NCBI GenBank assembly: GCA_022827165.1
Contig: JAJDTN010000281.1
Location: 1 to 9,332 of the forward strand
Length of the DNA stretch: 9,332 bases
Source of the DNA: Candidatus Latescibacterota bacterium
GTDB taxonomy: Bacteria > Latescibacterota > UBA2968 > UBA8231
Direction of reading: 5' to 3'
Shown here: in pieces, positions 1-4,731 of the stretch
Layout: each line of letters opens with the position of its first letter
Position numbering within the stretch: position 1 is the first letter of the stretch
Notes under the pieces: model-generated
Told to the model about the DNA's origin: nothing
The model's input: only the letters and a program-made list of their open reading frames with translations
Database searches by the model: none
Position numbers and translations under genes: made by a program

Positions 1-126
1 CATCCTTCGTACGCGAACCTGACGGGCGCGGGCACTTGCCCCGATCCCGCCGCCGCCTCGCTCTCGCGCCGCTCGGGCCGCCCTCGGCCGTCCCGCGCCG
101 TCTCCCCCCCGGGTGTTCACACGGGC
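1..126. other. Left-edge GC-rich stretch with no recognisable gene
   Basis: This stretch lies left of the nadA-operon promoter. Reading frames stay open across it, but that is expected at this GC content. None of the conceptual translations I read on either strand resembles a known family; they are arginine-, proline- and serine-rich. It may be the end of a neighbouring gene or plain intergenic sequence. No terminator with a T-tract is visible. Confidence 0.4.
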
Positions 127-155
127 TTGACAGACGCTCCAAGCCCAATTACTAT
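127..155 (+). promoter_or_regulatory. Sigma70-type promoter of the RHH-nadA operon
   Basis: A perfect -35 hexamer TTGACA (127-132) is followed by a 17-nt spacer and TACTAT (150-155), which matches the -10 consensus at four of six positions, including the key first two bases and final AT. An overlapping alternative -10 is TATACA (153-158). Transcription would start near 161-163, about 55 nt upstream of the small RHH gene. The sequence around it (about 147-186) is strikingly AT-rich against a very GC-rich background. The position is well suited to drive the two-gene operon. Confidence 0.7.
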
Positions 156-168
156 ACATCGATTAAGG

Positions 169-186
169 AAGAATTAAATAATTCTT
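169..186. promoter_or_regulatory. Perfect 18-bp palindrome, candidate operator in the nadA leader
   Basis: AAGAATTA (169-176) and TAATTCTT (179-186) are exact reverse complements separated by two A residues. The element begins about 7 nt after the predicted transcription start. A bound dimer there would block transcription initiation or early elongation. It is not followed by a T-tract, so it does not look like a terminator. The obvious candidate ligand is the ribbon-helix-helix protein encoded 31 nt downstream, because RHH dimers bind short palindromes and often autoregulate; that link is inference. Confidence 0.55.
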
Positions 187-216
187 GCGGTTTCCACTCC
201 TCCTCCAAGAGCATCC

Positions 217-435
217 ATGCCCGCCGCACCAAAGCCCAAGAGCGACCGTTCCCGGCCGCGGACCTTCTCGGCCCACGACCGCGACTTCCACATGCTGGAG
301 GCGGTCGCCCGCTACCACGGCAGCAGCAAGAGCGCCATGATCACCGGCCTCATCCGCAAGGAGTTCTGGCGCGTCTTCCCCAACGGCACCGAGAGCGTCC
401 CCCCCGACGCGGGGGCGAAGGTGAGCGAGCCATGA
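217..435 (+). CDS. Small ribbon-helix-helix (CopG-like) DNA-binding protein, first gene of the nadA operon
   Basis: This 72-residue protein has a basic, proline-rich tail (residues 1-14), then a segment reading like a ribbon-helix-helix fold: a short strand around RTFSAHD (15-21), helix A through FHMLEAVARYHG (24-35), the turn SSKSA (36-40) and helix B MITGLIRKEFWRVF (41-54). The GxSKSxxIxxxIRxxF pattern matches RHH regulators. Its stop codon overlaps the nadA start in ATGA (432-435), so the two are translationally coupled. No good Shine-Dalgarno precedes the ATG at 217. RHH proteins are usually antitoxins or repressors; no toxin gene lies beside it, so a regulatory role in NAD synthesis, possibly through the palindrome at 169-186, is my inference. 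The fold call is by eye. Confidence 0.7.
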   Translation: MPAAPKPKSDRSRPRTFSAHDRDFHMLEAVARYHGSSKSAMITGLIRKEFWRVFPNGTESVPPDAGAKVSEP

Positions 436-1412
436 CCCAGGTTGCCCCCCCCGCCGGCCAGACCCGCTTCGAGCACATCCCCGACGAGCAGCTGATCGAA
501 CAGATCGACCGCCTCCGGGTGGAGAAGAACGCGGTGATCCTGGCCCACAACTACCAGATCCCGCCGATCCAGGATCTCGCCGACGTCACCGGCGACTCCC
601 TGGGGCTGTCGGTGGAGGCCTCGCGGACCGACGCCGACATCATCGTGTTCTGCGGCGTCCACTTCATGGCCGAGTCGGCCAAGATCCTCAGCCCTCGCAA
701 GCGCGTCTTCCTGCCCCACCTCGGGGCCGGCTGCGCGCTCTCCGATTCGATCACCGTGGAGAGCCTCTACGAGTGGAAGGAGCGCTACCCTGACCACGCG
801 GTGGTCACCTACGTCAACTCCTCGGCCGAGGTGAAGGCCGAGTCCGACATCTGCTGCACCTCGGCCAACGCCGTCTCCGTGGTGCGCAGCCTCGACTCCG
901 ACCGCGTCCTGTTCACGCCCGACAAGAACCTGGCCCGCTGGGTGGCCGACCAGGTGCCCGAGAAGGAGGTCGTCGCCTACGACGGCGTCTGCCCCACCCA
1001 CGACGTGCTGCGCCACGCCACCGTCGACCGCACCCGCAAGGAGTTCCCCGAGGCCGTCATCATCGCCCATCCGGAGTGCCGCCAGGACGTGGTCGAGGCC
1101 GCCCACGAGGTCTGCTCGACGACGGGCATGCTCAACGCCGTCGGCAAGTACCCCGAGGCCCGGACCTTCATCATCGCCACCGAAGAGGGGATGATCCACC
1201 AGTTGAAGAAGCGCTATCCCGGCAAGGAGTTCGTCCCCGCCGACGGCTGCATCGGCTGCCGGCTGCACTGCCCCTACATGAAGGTCACGGGGCTGCAGGA
1301 CGTGTACTTCTCGCTGGCGGAGGAGCGCTTCGAGATCGACCTCGACGACGACGTCATCGAGGGGGCCCGCCTGTCTCTCGAACGCATGATGGCGGTGCCG
1401 CGGGACAACTGA
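432..1412 (+). CDS. nadA: Quinolinate synthase NadA
   Basis: This 326-residue protein condenses iminoaspartate with dihydroxyacetone phosphate to give quinolinate, the precursor ring of NAD, using an oxygen-sensitive [4Fe-4S] cluster. Family motifs are clear: HNYQ (39-42), DLADVTGDSLGLS (48-60), GVHFMAE (75-81), TYVNSSAEVKA (126-136), TSANA (143-147), HPEC (213-216) and ATEEG (249-253). The expected cluster cysteines are C101 (GAGCALSD), C187 (GVCPTHD) and C280 (HCPYMK). Two further cysteines, C273 and C276, sit just before the last one, as in several NadA proteins with a C-terminal CxxC-type motif. The start at 432 is chosen because it overlaps the RHH stop in ATGA, has AAGGTG 8 nt upstream, and gives the normal family length. 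The frame stays open back to position 36, but that extension has no NadA similarity. nadB and nadC are not in the window. Confidence 0.96.
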   Translation: MTQVAPPAGQTRFEHIPDEQLIEQIDRLRVEKNAVILAHNYQIPPIQDLADVTGDSLGLSVEASRTDADIIVFCGVHFMAESAKILSPRKRVFLPHLGAGCALSDSITVESLYEWKERYPDHAVVTYVNSSAEVKAESDICCTSANAVSVVRSLDSDRVLFTPDKNLARWVADQVPEKEVVAYDGVCPTHDVLRHATVDRTRKEFPEAVIIAHPECRQDVVEAAHEVCSTTGMLNAVGKYPEARTFIIATEEGMIHQLKKRYPGKEFVPADGCIGCRLHCPYMKVTGLQDVYFSLAEERFEIDLDDDVIEGARLSLERMMAVPRDN

Positions 1413-1425
1413 GGTGCCCGCCTCA
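1410..1425. terminator. Weak hairpin between convergent nadA and VOC genes
   Basis: TGAGG (1410-1414, overlapping the nadA stop) pairs with CCTCA (1421-1425) around a 6-nt loop. It lies in the 24-nt gap between two convergent genes, so it could serve both directions. The stem is only 5 bp and no T-tract follows, so the call is weak. Confidence 0.25.
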
Positions 1426-1436
1426 TCCGGGTATCG

Positions 1437-1832
1437 TCACGGTTGAGCCTTCTCCTCCATGATCTGGATCAGGTTGCCGCAGGTATCGTCGAAGACTGCG
1501 GTAATGACAGTCCCCAGGTCGGTTGGCGGCTGCACGAACCGCACACCTTTCGCCACGAGACGCTCGTGCTCGGCTCCGACATCGTCGACCGCGAAGGATG
1601 TATAGGGGATCCCGTCCTCCACGAGCGCCTTCCTGAACGGGCCTACTGCAGGGTGTTCAGCAGGCTCGAGCACCAACTCCGTCCCCTCCGGAGCTTCCTC
1701 GGATACCACGGTGATCCACGAGTGCCCTCCGAGAGGGATGTTGTGCTTCAGACGAAAACCAAGCGTTTCCGTGTAGAAGCGAAGTGCCTTCTGCTGATCG
1801 TCCACGAATACGCCGGCCAGGTTGATTCTCAT
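1437..1832 (-). CDS. VOC-family (glyoxalase/bleomycin-resistance fold) protein
   Basis: This is a 131-residue single vicinal-oxygen-chelate protein. It opens with the first beta-alpha unit INLAGVFVDDQQKALRFYTE (3-22), continues with TLGF (23-26) and a central TELVLEP (51-57), and closes with TAVFDDTCGNLIQI (111-124), the usual end of the fold. The last metal-ligand position, often Glu, appears as Gln in this DxxGNxIQI version. Members act as isomerases, dioxygenases, lyases or drug-binding proteins; the substrate cannot be read from sequence. Its start codon overlaps the stop of the upstream ArsR-type regulator in ATGA (1829-1832), so it is the second gene of a regulator-effector pair. A plausible role is inducible handling of a small toxic or reactive compound. 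Confidence 0.88.
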   Translation of the reverse strand: MRINLAGVFVDDQQKALRFYTETLGFRLKHNIPLGGHSWITVVSEEAPEGTELVLEPAEHPAVGPFRKALVEDGIPYTSFAVDDVGAEHERLVAKGVRFVQPPTDLGTVITAVFDDTCGNLIQIMEEKAQP

Positions 1833-2116
1833 TTCTCAATCTCCTCGTCTGTTGAGACCGGCCACCGCTCCCCGATGGCCTTCAGCGGCGCGCCCACGAA
1901 CCAGTGGAGCTTCGACCTCCCCTCGCGCCTCGTGCGAATGAGCCCTGCGGCTTCCAGGACGTCCAGGTGTTGCGAGATCGCTTGCCGCGAGGAGCTGATG
2001 CCGTGTTTCATGGTCAGGCGCCCACAAAGCTCGAAGAGCGATTGACCCGACCGATCCACGAGTTCATCCAGGATGGCCCGCCTGGTTCGGTCAGCGATCG
2101 CTCGATAGATGTCCAC
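1829..2116 (-). CDS. ArsR-family winged-helix transcriptional regulator
   Basis: This 95-residue protein is almost entirely a winged helix-turn-helix. The N-terminal IADRTRRAILDELV (7-20) is the classic ArsR opening. The HTH includes SSSRQAISQHLDVLEAAGLI (41-60), with SRQAISQHLDVL as recognition helix, and the wing is RTRREGRSKLHWF (61-73). No metal-binding cysteine box is present (only one Cys, in FELCGRL), so it belongs with non-metal members commonly paired with VOC or SRPBCC proteins. It starts with GTG at 2114-2116: an in-frame TGA lies two codons upstream and the next Met is inside the HTH. It is coupled to the downstream VOC gene and probably autorepresses through the repeats at 2141-2184. 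Confidence 0.9.
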   Translation of the reverse strand: MDIYRAIADRTRRAILDELVDRSGQSLFELCGRLTMKHGISSSRQAISQHLDVLEAAGLIRTRREGRSKLHWFVGAPLKAIGERWPVSTDEEIEK

Positions 2117-2140
2117 ATGTCAGTCCAAGGCAGGTGTTCG

Positions 2141-2186
2141 CTTGCATGTCGAGGCTCGATAATATGCAAGCATGGGGTTGCATGTC
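2141..2186. promoter_or_regulatory. TGCAA/TTGCA operator repeats over the arsR promoter
   Basis: The promoter spacer begins with TGCAA and ends with TTGCA on the minus strand, an inverted repeat with an 8-nt centre that spans the 18-nt spacer exactly. A further half-site, CTTGCAT (2141-2147), lies just past the predicted start and is an inverted copy of ATGCAAG (2164-2170). The 9-mer TTGCATGTC occurs twice in direct orientation (2142-2150 and 2178-2186). The arrangement suits a dimeric winged-helix repressor blocking RNA polymerase, and the adjacent ArsR-type protein is the likely ligand. A small CGAG-G-CTCG palindrome at 2150-2158 adds further symmetry. Confidence 0.55.
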
Positions 2187-2188
2187 AA
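2159..2188 (-). promoter_or_regulatory. Sigma70-type promoter of the arsR-VOC operon
   Basis: Read on the minus strand, TTGACA (2188-2183) is followed by an 18-nt spacer and TATTAT (2164-2159), matching the consensus at six and five of six positions. Predicted transcription starts near 2152, about 36 nt before the GTG start of the ArsR-type gene. It is one of two near-consensus promoters visible in the window. Confidence 0.7.
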
Positions 2189-2276
2189 CAGTGAGCTTCG
2201 CACCGCGCCGCACGGCGACCGCGGCCGGAACCGATCCCGGCGCGGCCAGCGCGGCGGCGAGGCGCACGACCGCCTT

Positions 2277-2452
2277 CTACACGGGCGAATGCGCCGGGCC
2301 CGCCTGAGGGTCAGCCGCCGCCGGCAGGCACGAGAAGCCCCGCTCGGCGAAGTGATCGTCGAAGGCGAAGGCCTGGCGCAGCCCTGCGCGGGCCATCACC
2401 GCAAAGCTGACGCAGTCCACGAGGCTCAGCCCCCGGCGGCCGGCGAGACCAT
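2277..2452 (-). pseudogene. PIN-domain (VapC-type) toxin remnant, N-terminal two-thirds missing
   Basis: From 2429 to 2277 one frame reads LSLVDCVSFAVMARAG, then AFAFDDHFAERGFSCLP. This is the typical C-terminal third of a PIN ribonuclease, including the Asp of SLVDC and the Asp of the FDDHF strand. The N-terminal half with the first catalytic Asp and the Glu is absent. The original start probably survives: ATG at 2450-2452 overlaps the antitoxin stop as TGATG, but that frame hits a stop after eight codons (TGA at 2426-2428), and the PIN-like sequence is in another frame. An internal, out-of-frame deletion of roughly 80-100 codons explains this. The tail after CLP (AAADPQAGPAHSPV) also looks like read-through. 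An active toxin cannot be made. Confidence 0.8.
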
Positions 2453-2697
2453 CAGCCGCGGTAGGCTTCACCCAGACAGCGGTCATGTCCCTCGGCCCCG
2501 TCGCCGCCTCCGGAACGAAACCGGCCGGCCGCCGAGACCGCCCGGTCCGCGCGCTCGGCATCGATGGTCTCCGCCGAACGCAGCAGCAGATCCACCCCCT
2601 CGCGAATCACCGTCGCCATGGAGACCCGCCGCTCGGCGGCGATCCGCTTGACGCGCCGCGCCTGGTCTTCGGTCAGCCGGACCTGTGTTCGGACCAT
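2452..2697 (-). CDS. Ribbon-helix-helix antitoxin (VapB-like), toxin partner lost
   Basis: This 81-residue protein begins with the RHH strand VRTQVRLTE (2-10), then helix A DQARRVKRIAAERR (11-24), the turn VSMAT (25-29) and helix B VIREGVDLLLR (30-40). The C-terminal tail, with AAGRFRSG (56-63) and HDRCLGEAYR (71-80), is the toxin-neutralising tail typical of RHH antitoxins paired with PIN toxins, and looks complete. The start at 2697 has AGGGAG upstream at good spacing. In-frame ATGs at 2718 and 2733 would add 7 or 12 residues before the RHH strand. It would normally neutralise its PIN partner and autorepress the operon. With the toxin truncated it is now an orphan, perhaps retained as a DNA-binding protein or against a related toxin elsewhere. 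Confidence 0.8.
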   Translation of the reverse strand: MVRTQVRLTEDQARRVKRIAAERRVSMATVIREGVDLLLRSAETIDAERADRAVSAAGRFRSGGGDGAEGHDRCLGEAYRG

Positions 2698-2733
2698 CTC
2701 GAACAGCTCCCTGTTCATCACGTGGGGCTCCAT

Positions 2734-2868
2734 GATAGCAGATCTTCCCCTCGAAGGGACATGATCCTGCGGGAATCGACCTGTCGCCGAAGTAACAAAT
2801 CGTGCTCTGAGTCGTTCTATGGGTGTGGCCACGTGGGATCCGTTCCTCCCCCGCACCAAGGAGATGGG
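2734..2868. other. Divergent intergenic region between antitoxin and ECF sigma genes
   Basis: This 135-nt region should carry promoters for the minus-strand antitoxin and the plus-strand sigma operon. I found no convincing consensus hexamer pair on either strand. GGGAAT at 2771-2776 resembles an ECF -35 element, but no CGTC/CGTT -10 occurs at the expected 16-17 nt distance (CGT at 2801 is too far). Confidence 0.4.
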
Positions 2869-3390
2869 ATGCACGTAGAACAGGCGCTCGAGCGATACGG
2901 TCCTCTGGTCATGAGCCTGATCTGGCGGATCAATCAGAACCGGGAGGAGACCGCCGATCTCTACCAGGAGGTATTCGTCAAGTACCACGTCACCACCAGC
3001 GAGGCCGGTCCTCTGCAACAGCCCAAGTCGTGGCTGTGCCGAACGGCGATCAATGCCGCCATCGACTTCAGCCGCCAGCGGGCCCGCTTGTGTCCCTGGA
3101 CGGAACCGGCGCAGGAACCTCACAGCCGGGAGGCGGAGGCCGTGATCGAGAGGGGGCTGATGGTTGAGACGATCCGGCGCCTCGCTTTGGATCTGCCCGA
3201 ACGCCGCAGAGAGGTCTTCATCCTGCGGTACTTCCAGGGCTGCTCCTTCGAGCAGATCGCCCGGATCCTGGACTGCTCGGAAGGCGCGGCTCGCGCAGCT
3301 GCCTTTCAGGCCGCCAGACAGATCCGGGAGCGGCTCACAGCCGACGAGTCACGCGAAACACCGAACCTCGAGAAGGAGGCCTGCAGATGA
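2869..3390 (+). CDS. ECF-type RNA polymerase sigma factor (sigma70 family)
   Basis: This 173-residue two-domain sigma factor directs RNA polymerase to a specific promoter set. Region 2 covers about residues 7-73, with the core-binding motif DLYQEVF (30-36) and the DNA-melting/-10 segment SWLCRTAINAAIDFSRQR (54-71). Region 4 covers about 97-157: LDLPERRREVFILRYF (107-122), then the helix-turn-helix SFEQIARILDCSEGAARAAAFQAAR. There is no C-terminal extension. The start at 2869 is supported by AAGGAG (2858-2863) 5 nt upstream; the frame is open further back without sigma similarity. The stop overlaps the anti-sigma start in ATGA (3387-3390), so synthesis of sigma and inhibitor is coupled. Several cysteines (C57, C75, C125, C136) are present, but no redox role can be asserted. 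The triggering signal is unknown. Confidence 0.92.
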   Translation: MHVEQALERYGPLVMSLIWRINQNREETADLYQEVFVKYHVTTSEAGPLQQPKSWLCRTAINAAIDFSRQRARLCPWTEPAQEPHSREAEAVIERGLMVETIRRLALDLPERRREVFILRYFQGCSFEQIARILDCSEGAARAAAFQAARQIRERLTADESRETPNLEKEACR

Positions 3391-4121
3391 TCACGACCAG
3401 CCAGTTCCAGGAGAGACTGATCGAGTACCTCGACGGCGAGCTGCCGGAGGCCGAGCGCAGGGAGGTCGAGGAGTACCTGCGGGCCCACCCCGAGGCCGCC
3501 CGGCTCGAGGGAGACCTGGCCCTGTTGAGCGAGGCAGGCCGGTCGATCCGCGAGTCCAGCTATCCCGCGGATCTGCTCCTGGAGGCCAACCGGGCCCTGG
3601 CCACCCGCCTGGCCGCCCGGAGCAGTGAAGCGGCTTCGTCGCGCGGAGCGGCACCGGCCTTCTCCGGCAACGGTTCGCCAGAGATCTCGGGCTCGAGCCC
3701 GGCGCCGCACCGCCGGCGTTGGCGTCCGCGCTCCCTTGCCGCCGTCCTCGCCGGCGTGGCGATCCTGCTCGCCGGGGCCGCCAGCCAGAGGGCGGCGATC
3801 GCCGAGGTCGCCAGCAGCCTCCTGCATCGGATCAGTGTCAACCTTGACGGTGACGGCGAGATCGAGGTGACCATTGACGGCGAGCCGGTCGAGGTCAGGG
3901 AAATTGAGAGCGGTGACGGAGGGTTCATCATAGTGGTCCACGACGACGACAACGGGATCGATCATCACCTTGAAGACCTGATCCGTCGGACCATTGACGG
4001 CGAGACCGCCGAGCTCCTGTTCCCCGCCGGAAAGACGGGCGCCGGTTCGCCGGACGTACCCGCTCAGAGCTGGGGCGAGGTCAAGGAGGCCGTCGATCCG
4101 GCGGTCAAGGCCTCCCCCTGA
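3387..4121 (+). CDS. Membrane-anchored anti-sigma factor without a zinc motif
   Basis: This 244-residue protein has three parts. Residues 5-48 (FQERLIEYLDGELPEAERREVEEYL and onward) resemble a cytoplasmic anti-sigma domain that clamps the sigma factor. In the zinc-binding version HxxxCxxC would follow; here HPEAA (34-38) stands instead, with no cysteine anywhere in the protein, so it is a zinc-independent variant. A basic stretch HRRRWRPR (108-115) precedes a single membrane helix at about 117-133, placing the N-terminus inside. The exported tail (about 134-244) is acidic and holds two TIDGE motifs (162-166 and 202-206) separated by FIIVVHDDD, probably a beta-rich sensor. It is coupled to the ECF sigma by an ATGA overlap, the standard layout for a cognate pair. 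No site for regulated proteolysis could be identified. Confidence 0.85.
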   Translation: MITTSQFQERLIEYLDGELPEAERREVEEYLRAHPEAARLEGDLALLSEAGRSIRESSYPADLLLEANRALATRLAARSSEAASSRGAAPAFSGNGSPEISGSSPAPHRRRWRPRSLAAVLAGVAILLAGAASQRAAIAEVASSLLHRISVNLDGDGEIEVTIDGEPVEVREIESGDGGFIIVVHDDDNGIDHHLEDLIRRTIDGETAELLFPAGKTGAGSPDVPAQSWGEVKEAVDPAVKASP

Positions 4122-4130
4122 TCGGGGGAG
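4112..4130 (+). terminator. 7-bp GC hairpin over the anti-sigma stop codon
   Basis: CTCCCCC (4112-4118) pairs perfectly with GGGGGAG (4124-4130) around a 5-nt loop that contains the TGA stop. Only two T residues follow, so it is not a canonical intrinsic terminator. It could cap the mRNA 3' end or act together with the larger hairpin downstream. Confidence 0.35.
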
Positions 4131-4168
4131 TTCAGCCAGCCGCCTGACGACAGCAGAGAATACGATTC

Positions 4169-4211
4169 CGGCGGGATGGGCCCTGCCTGCGTGCCAGGGC
4201 CTGTCCCGCCG
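4169..4211. terminator. Long 17-bp hairpin downstream of the sigma/anti-sigma operon
   Basis: The left arm CGGCGGGA (4169-4176) plus GGCCCTG (4179-4185) pairs exactly with CAGGGCC (4195-4201) plus TCCCGCCG (4204-4211). The two intervening bases on each side (TG and TG) can form G-U wobbles, giving a nearly continuous 17-bp stem with a 9-nt loop. It sits between the plus-strand anti-sigma gene and the minus-strand PIN remnant, so it could end transcripts from both sides. No T-tract follows, so termination may depend on Rho or the structure may mainly stabilise RNA. Confidence 0.55.
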
Positions 4212-4293
4212 TTGCCGTCTGCGGCGGCCCGGCGCAGTCGACGCCCCGTGCCCGCAGGTGGCTCGCAGGGGCCGATGACCATCGTGTGTGGCG

Positions 4294-4413
4294 CTATTCC
4301 GGCAGGACGCCCTCGACTTCGCTGAACTTCTCCAGGCCCCGGTCGAAGCTCACCAGCGTCAAACCCGCGGCAGCTGCGAACGCCGCAAGGTAGGCGTCGC
4401 TCAAGGTGCACCC
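4294..4413 (-). pseudogene. Second PIN-domain (VapC-type) toxin remnant, C-terminal piece only
   Basis: The frame from 4413 to the TAG at 4294-4296 encodes 39 residues reading GCTLSDAYLAAFAAAAG, then LTLVSFDRGLEKF. This is the characteristic PIN C-terminus: the Asp of LSDAYLAA (third acidic residue) and the FDRGL strand. The N-terminal 90 or so residues, with the start codon and the first two acidic residues, are missing. The fragment overlaps the 3' end of the upstream antitoxin gene, whose last few codons are read out of frame from PIN-derived sequence. A single deletion joining the antitoxin tail to the late part of the toxin gene accounts for this. It belongs to a different PIN subgroup from the remnant at 2277-2452. 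Confidence 0.8.
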
Positions 4414-4649
4414 GAGTCTTCGGCCTCCAGGATGCGGCTGATGTCGTCGGAGCCCAGGTCGACCGACCCCGGATGGCTGGAGGGAACCAGGGGGAACCGC
4501 ACCCGGCGGCCGGCCCCTCTCCCCGCGGCGCGGCCCACCTTCTCCTCGAGAGCTTCCGCGACGAACGCCTCGAGGCTCTTGCCCTCGTGGGCCGCGGCAG
4601 CCTGCGCGCGGCGCAGGATGTGGTCAGGAACCTCGATCATGGCTGGCAT
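4401..4649 (-). CDS. VapB-type antitoxin, toxin partner lost
   Basis: This 82-residue protein opens with MIEVPDHILRRAQAAAAHEGKS (4-25) and LEAFVAEALEEKV (26-38), an RHH-like N-terminus. A conserved linker RVRFPLVPSSHPGSVDL (49-65) and a C-terminal DDISRILEAED (68-78) follow, the toxin-binding part of this VapB group. The last four residues (SGAP) and the stop arise from sequence fused in by the deletion that truncated the toxin gene, so the true C-terminus may have been slightly longer. Starts at 4649 (MPAM) and 4640 (MIEV) are both possible; neither has a clear Shine-Dalgarno. The longer open frame back to 4772 has no antitoxin similarity and overlaps the divergent LOG gene. Confidence 0.75.
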   Translation of the reverse strand: MPAMIEVPDHILRRAQAAAAHEGKSLEAFVAEALEEKVGRAAGRGAGRRVRFPLVPSSHPGSVDLGSDDISRILEAEDSGAP

Positions 4650-4731
4650 TTCAGTAATGTACGACACTACCGAGGGCTGCCGTCGACAAGCCGGCCGCGC
4701 CCTGGACCTCCGATCCGGACCACGAGGGGAA
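4650..4731. other. Divergent intergenic region between the second antitoxin and LOG genes
   Basis: These 82 nt must serve two divergent genes. A slightly AT-richer patch (4648-4670) holds TACATT and TAGTGT on the minus strand as possible -10 elements, but no well-spaced -35 was found. GAGGGG at 4724-4729 is the likely Shine-Dalgarno of the plus-strand LOG gene, closely spaced to its ATG. Confidence 0.35.

Noticed and set aside
36..431. N-terminal extension of NadA by 132 residues
   Set aside because: It crosses the promoter, the palindrome and the RHH gene in another frame, has no family similarity, and the internal ATG at 432 gives a normal-length NadA with a ribosome binding site.
127..435. 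RHH gene upstream of nadA as the antitoxin half of a TA module
   Set aside because: No toxin-like frame lies beside it on either strand, and the coupled partner is clearly a biosynthetic enzyme.
2203..2245. Inverted repeat CCGCGCCG ... CGGCGCGG
   Set aside because: The 8-bp arms are separated by 27 nt in an extremely GC-rich stretch where such matches arise easily; there is no T-tract and no clear regulatory position.
2172..2651. Plus-strand open frame of 159 codons over the first TA remnant
   Set aside because: Arg/Pro/Gly-rich translation without family features; the opposite strand carries the recognisable antitoxin and PIN sequence.
2771..2804. Possible ECF-type autoregulatory promoter (GGGAAT ... 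CGTG) upstream of the sigma gene
   Set aside because: The distance between the two elements is about 24 nt, well beyond the 16-17 nt typical of ECF promoters.
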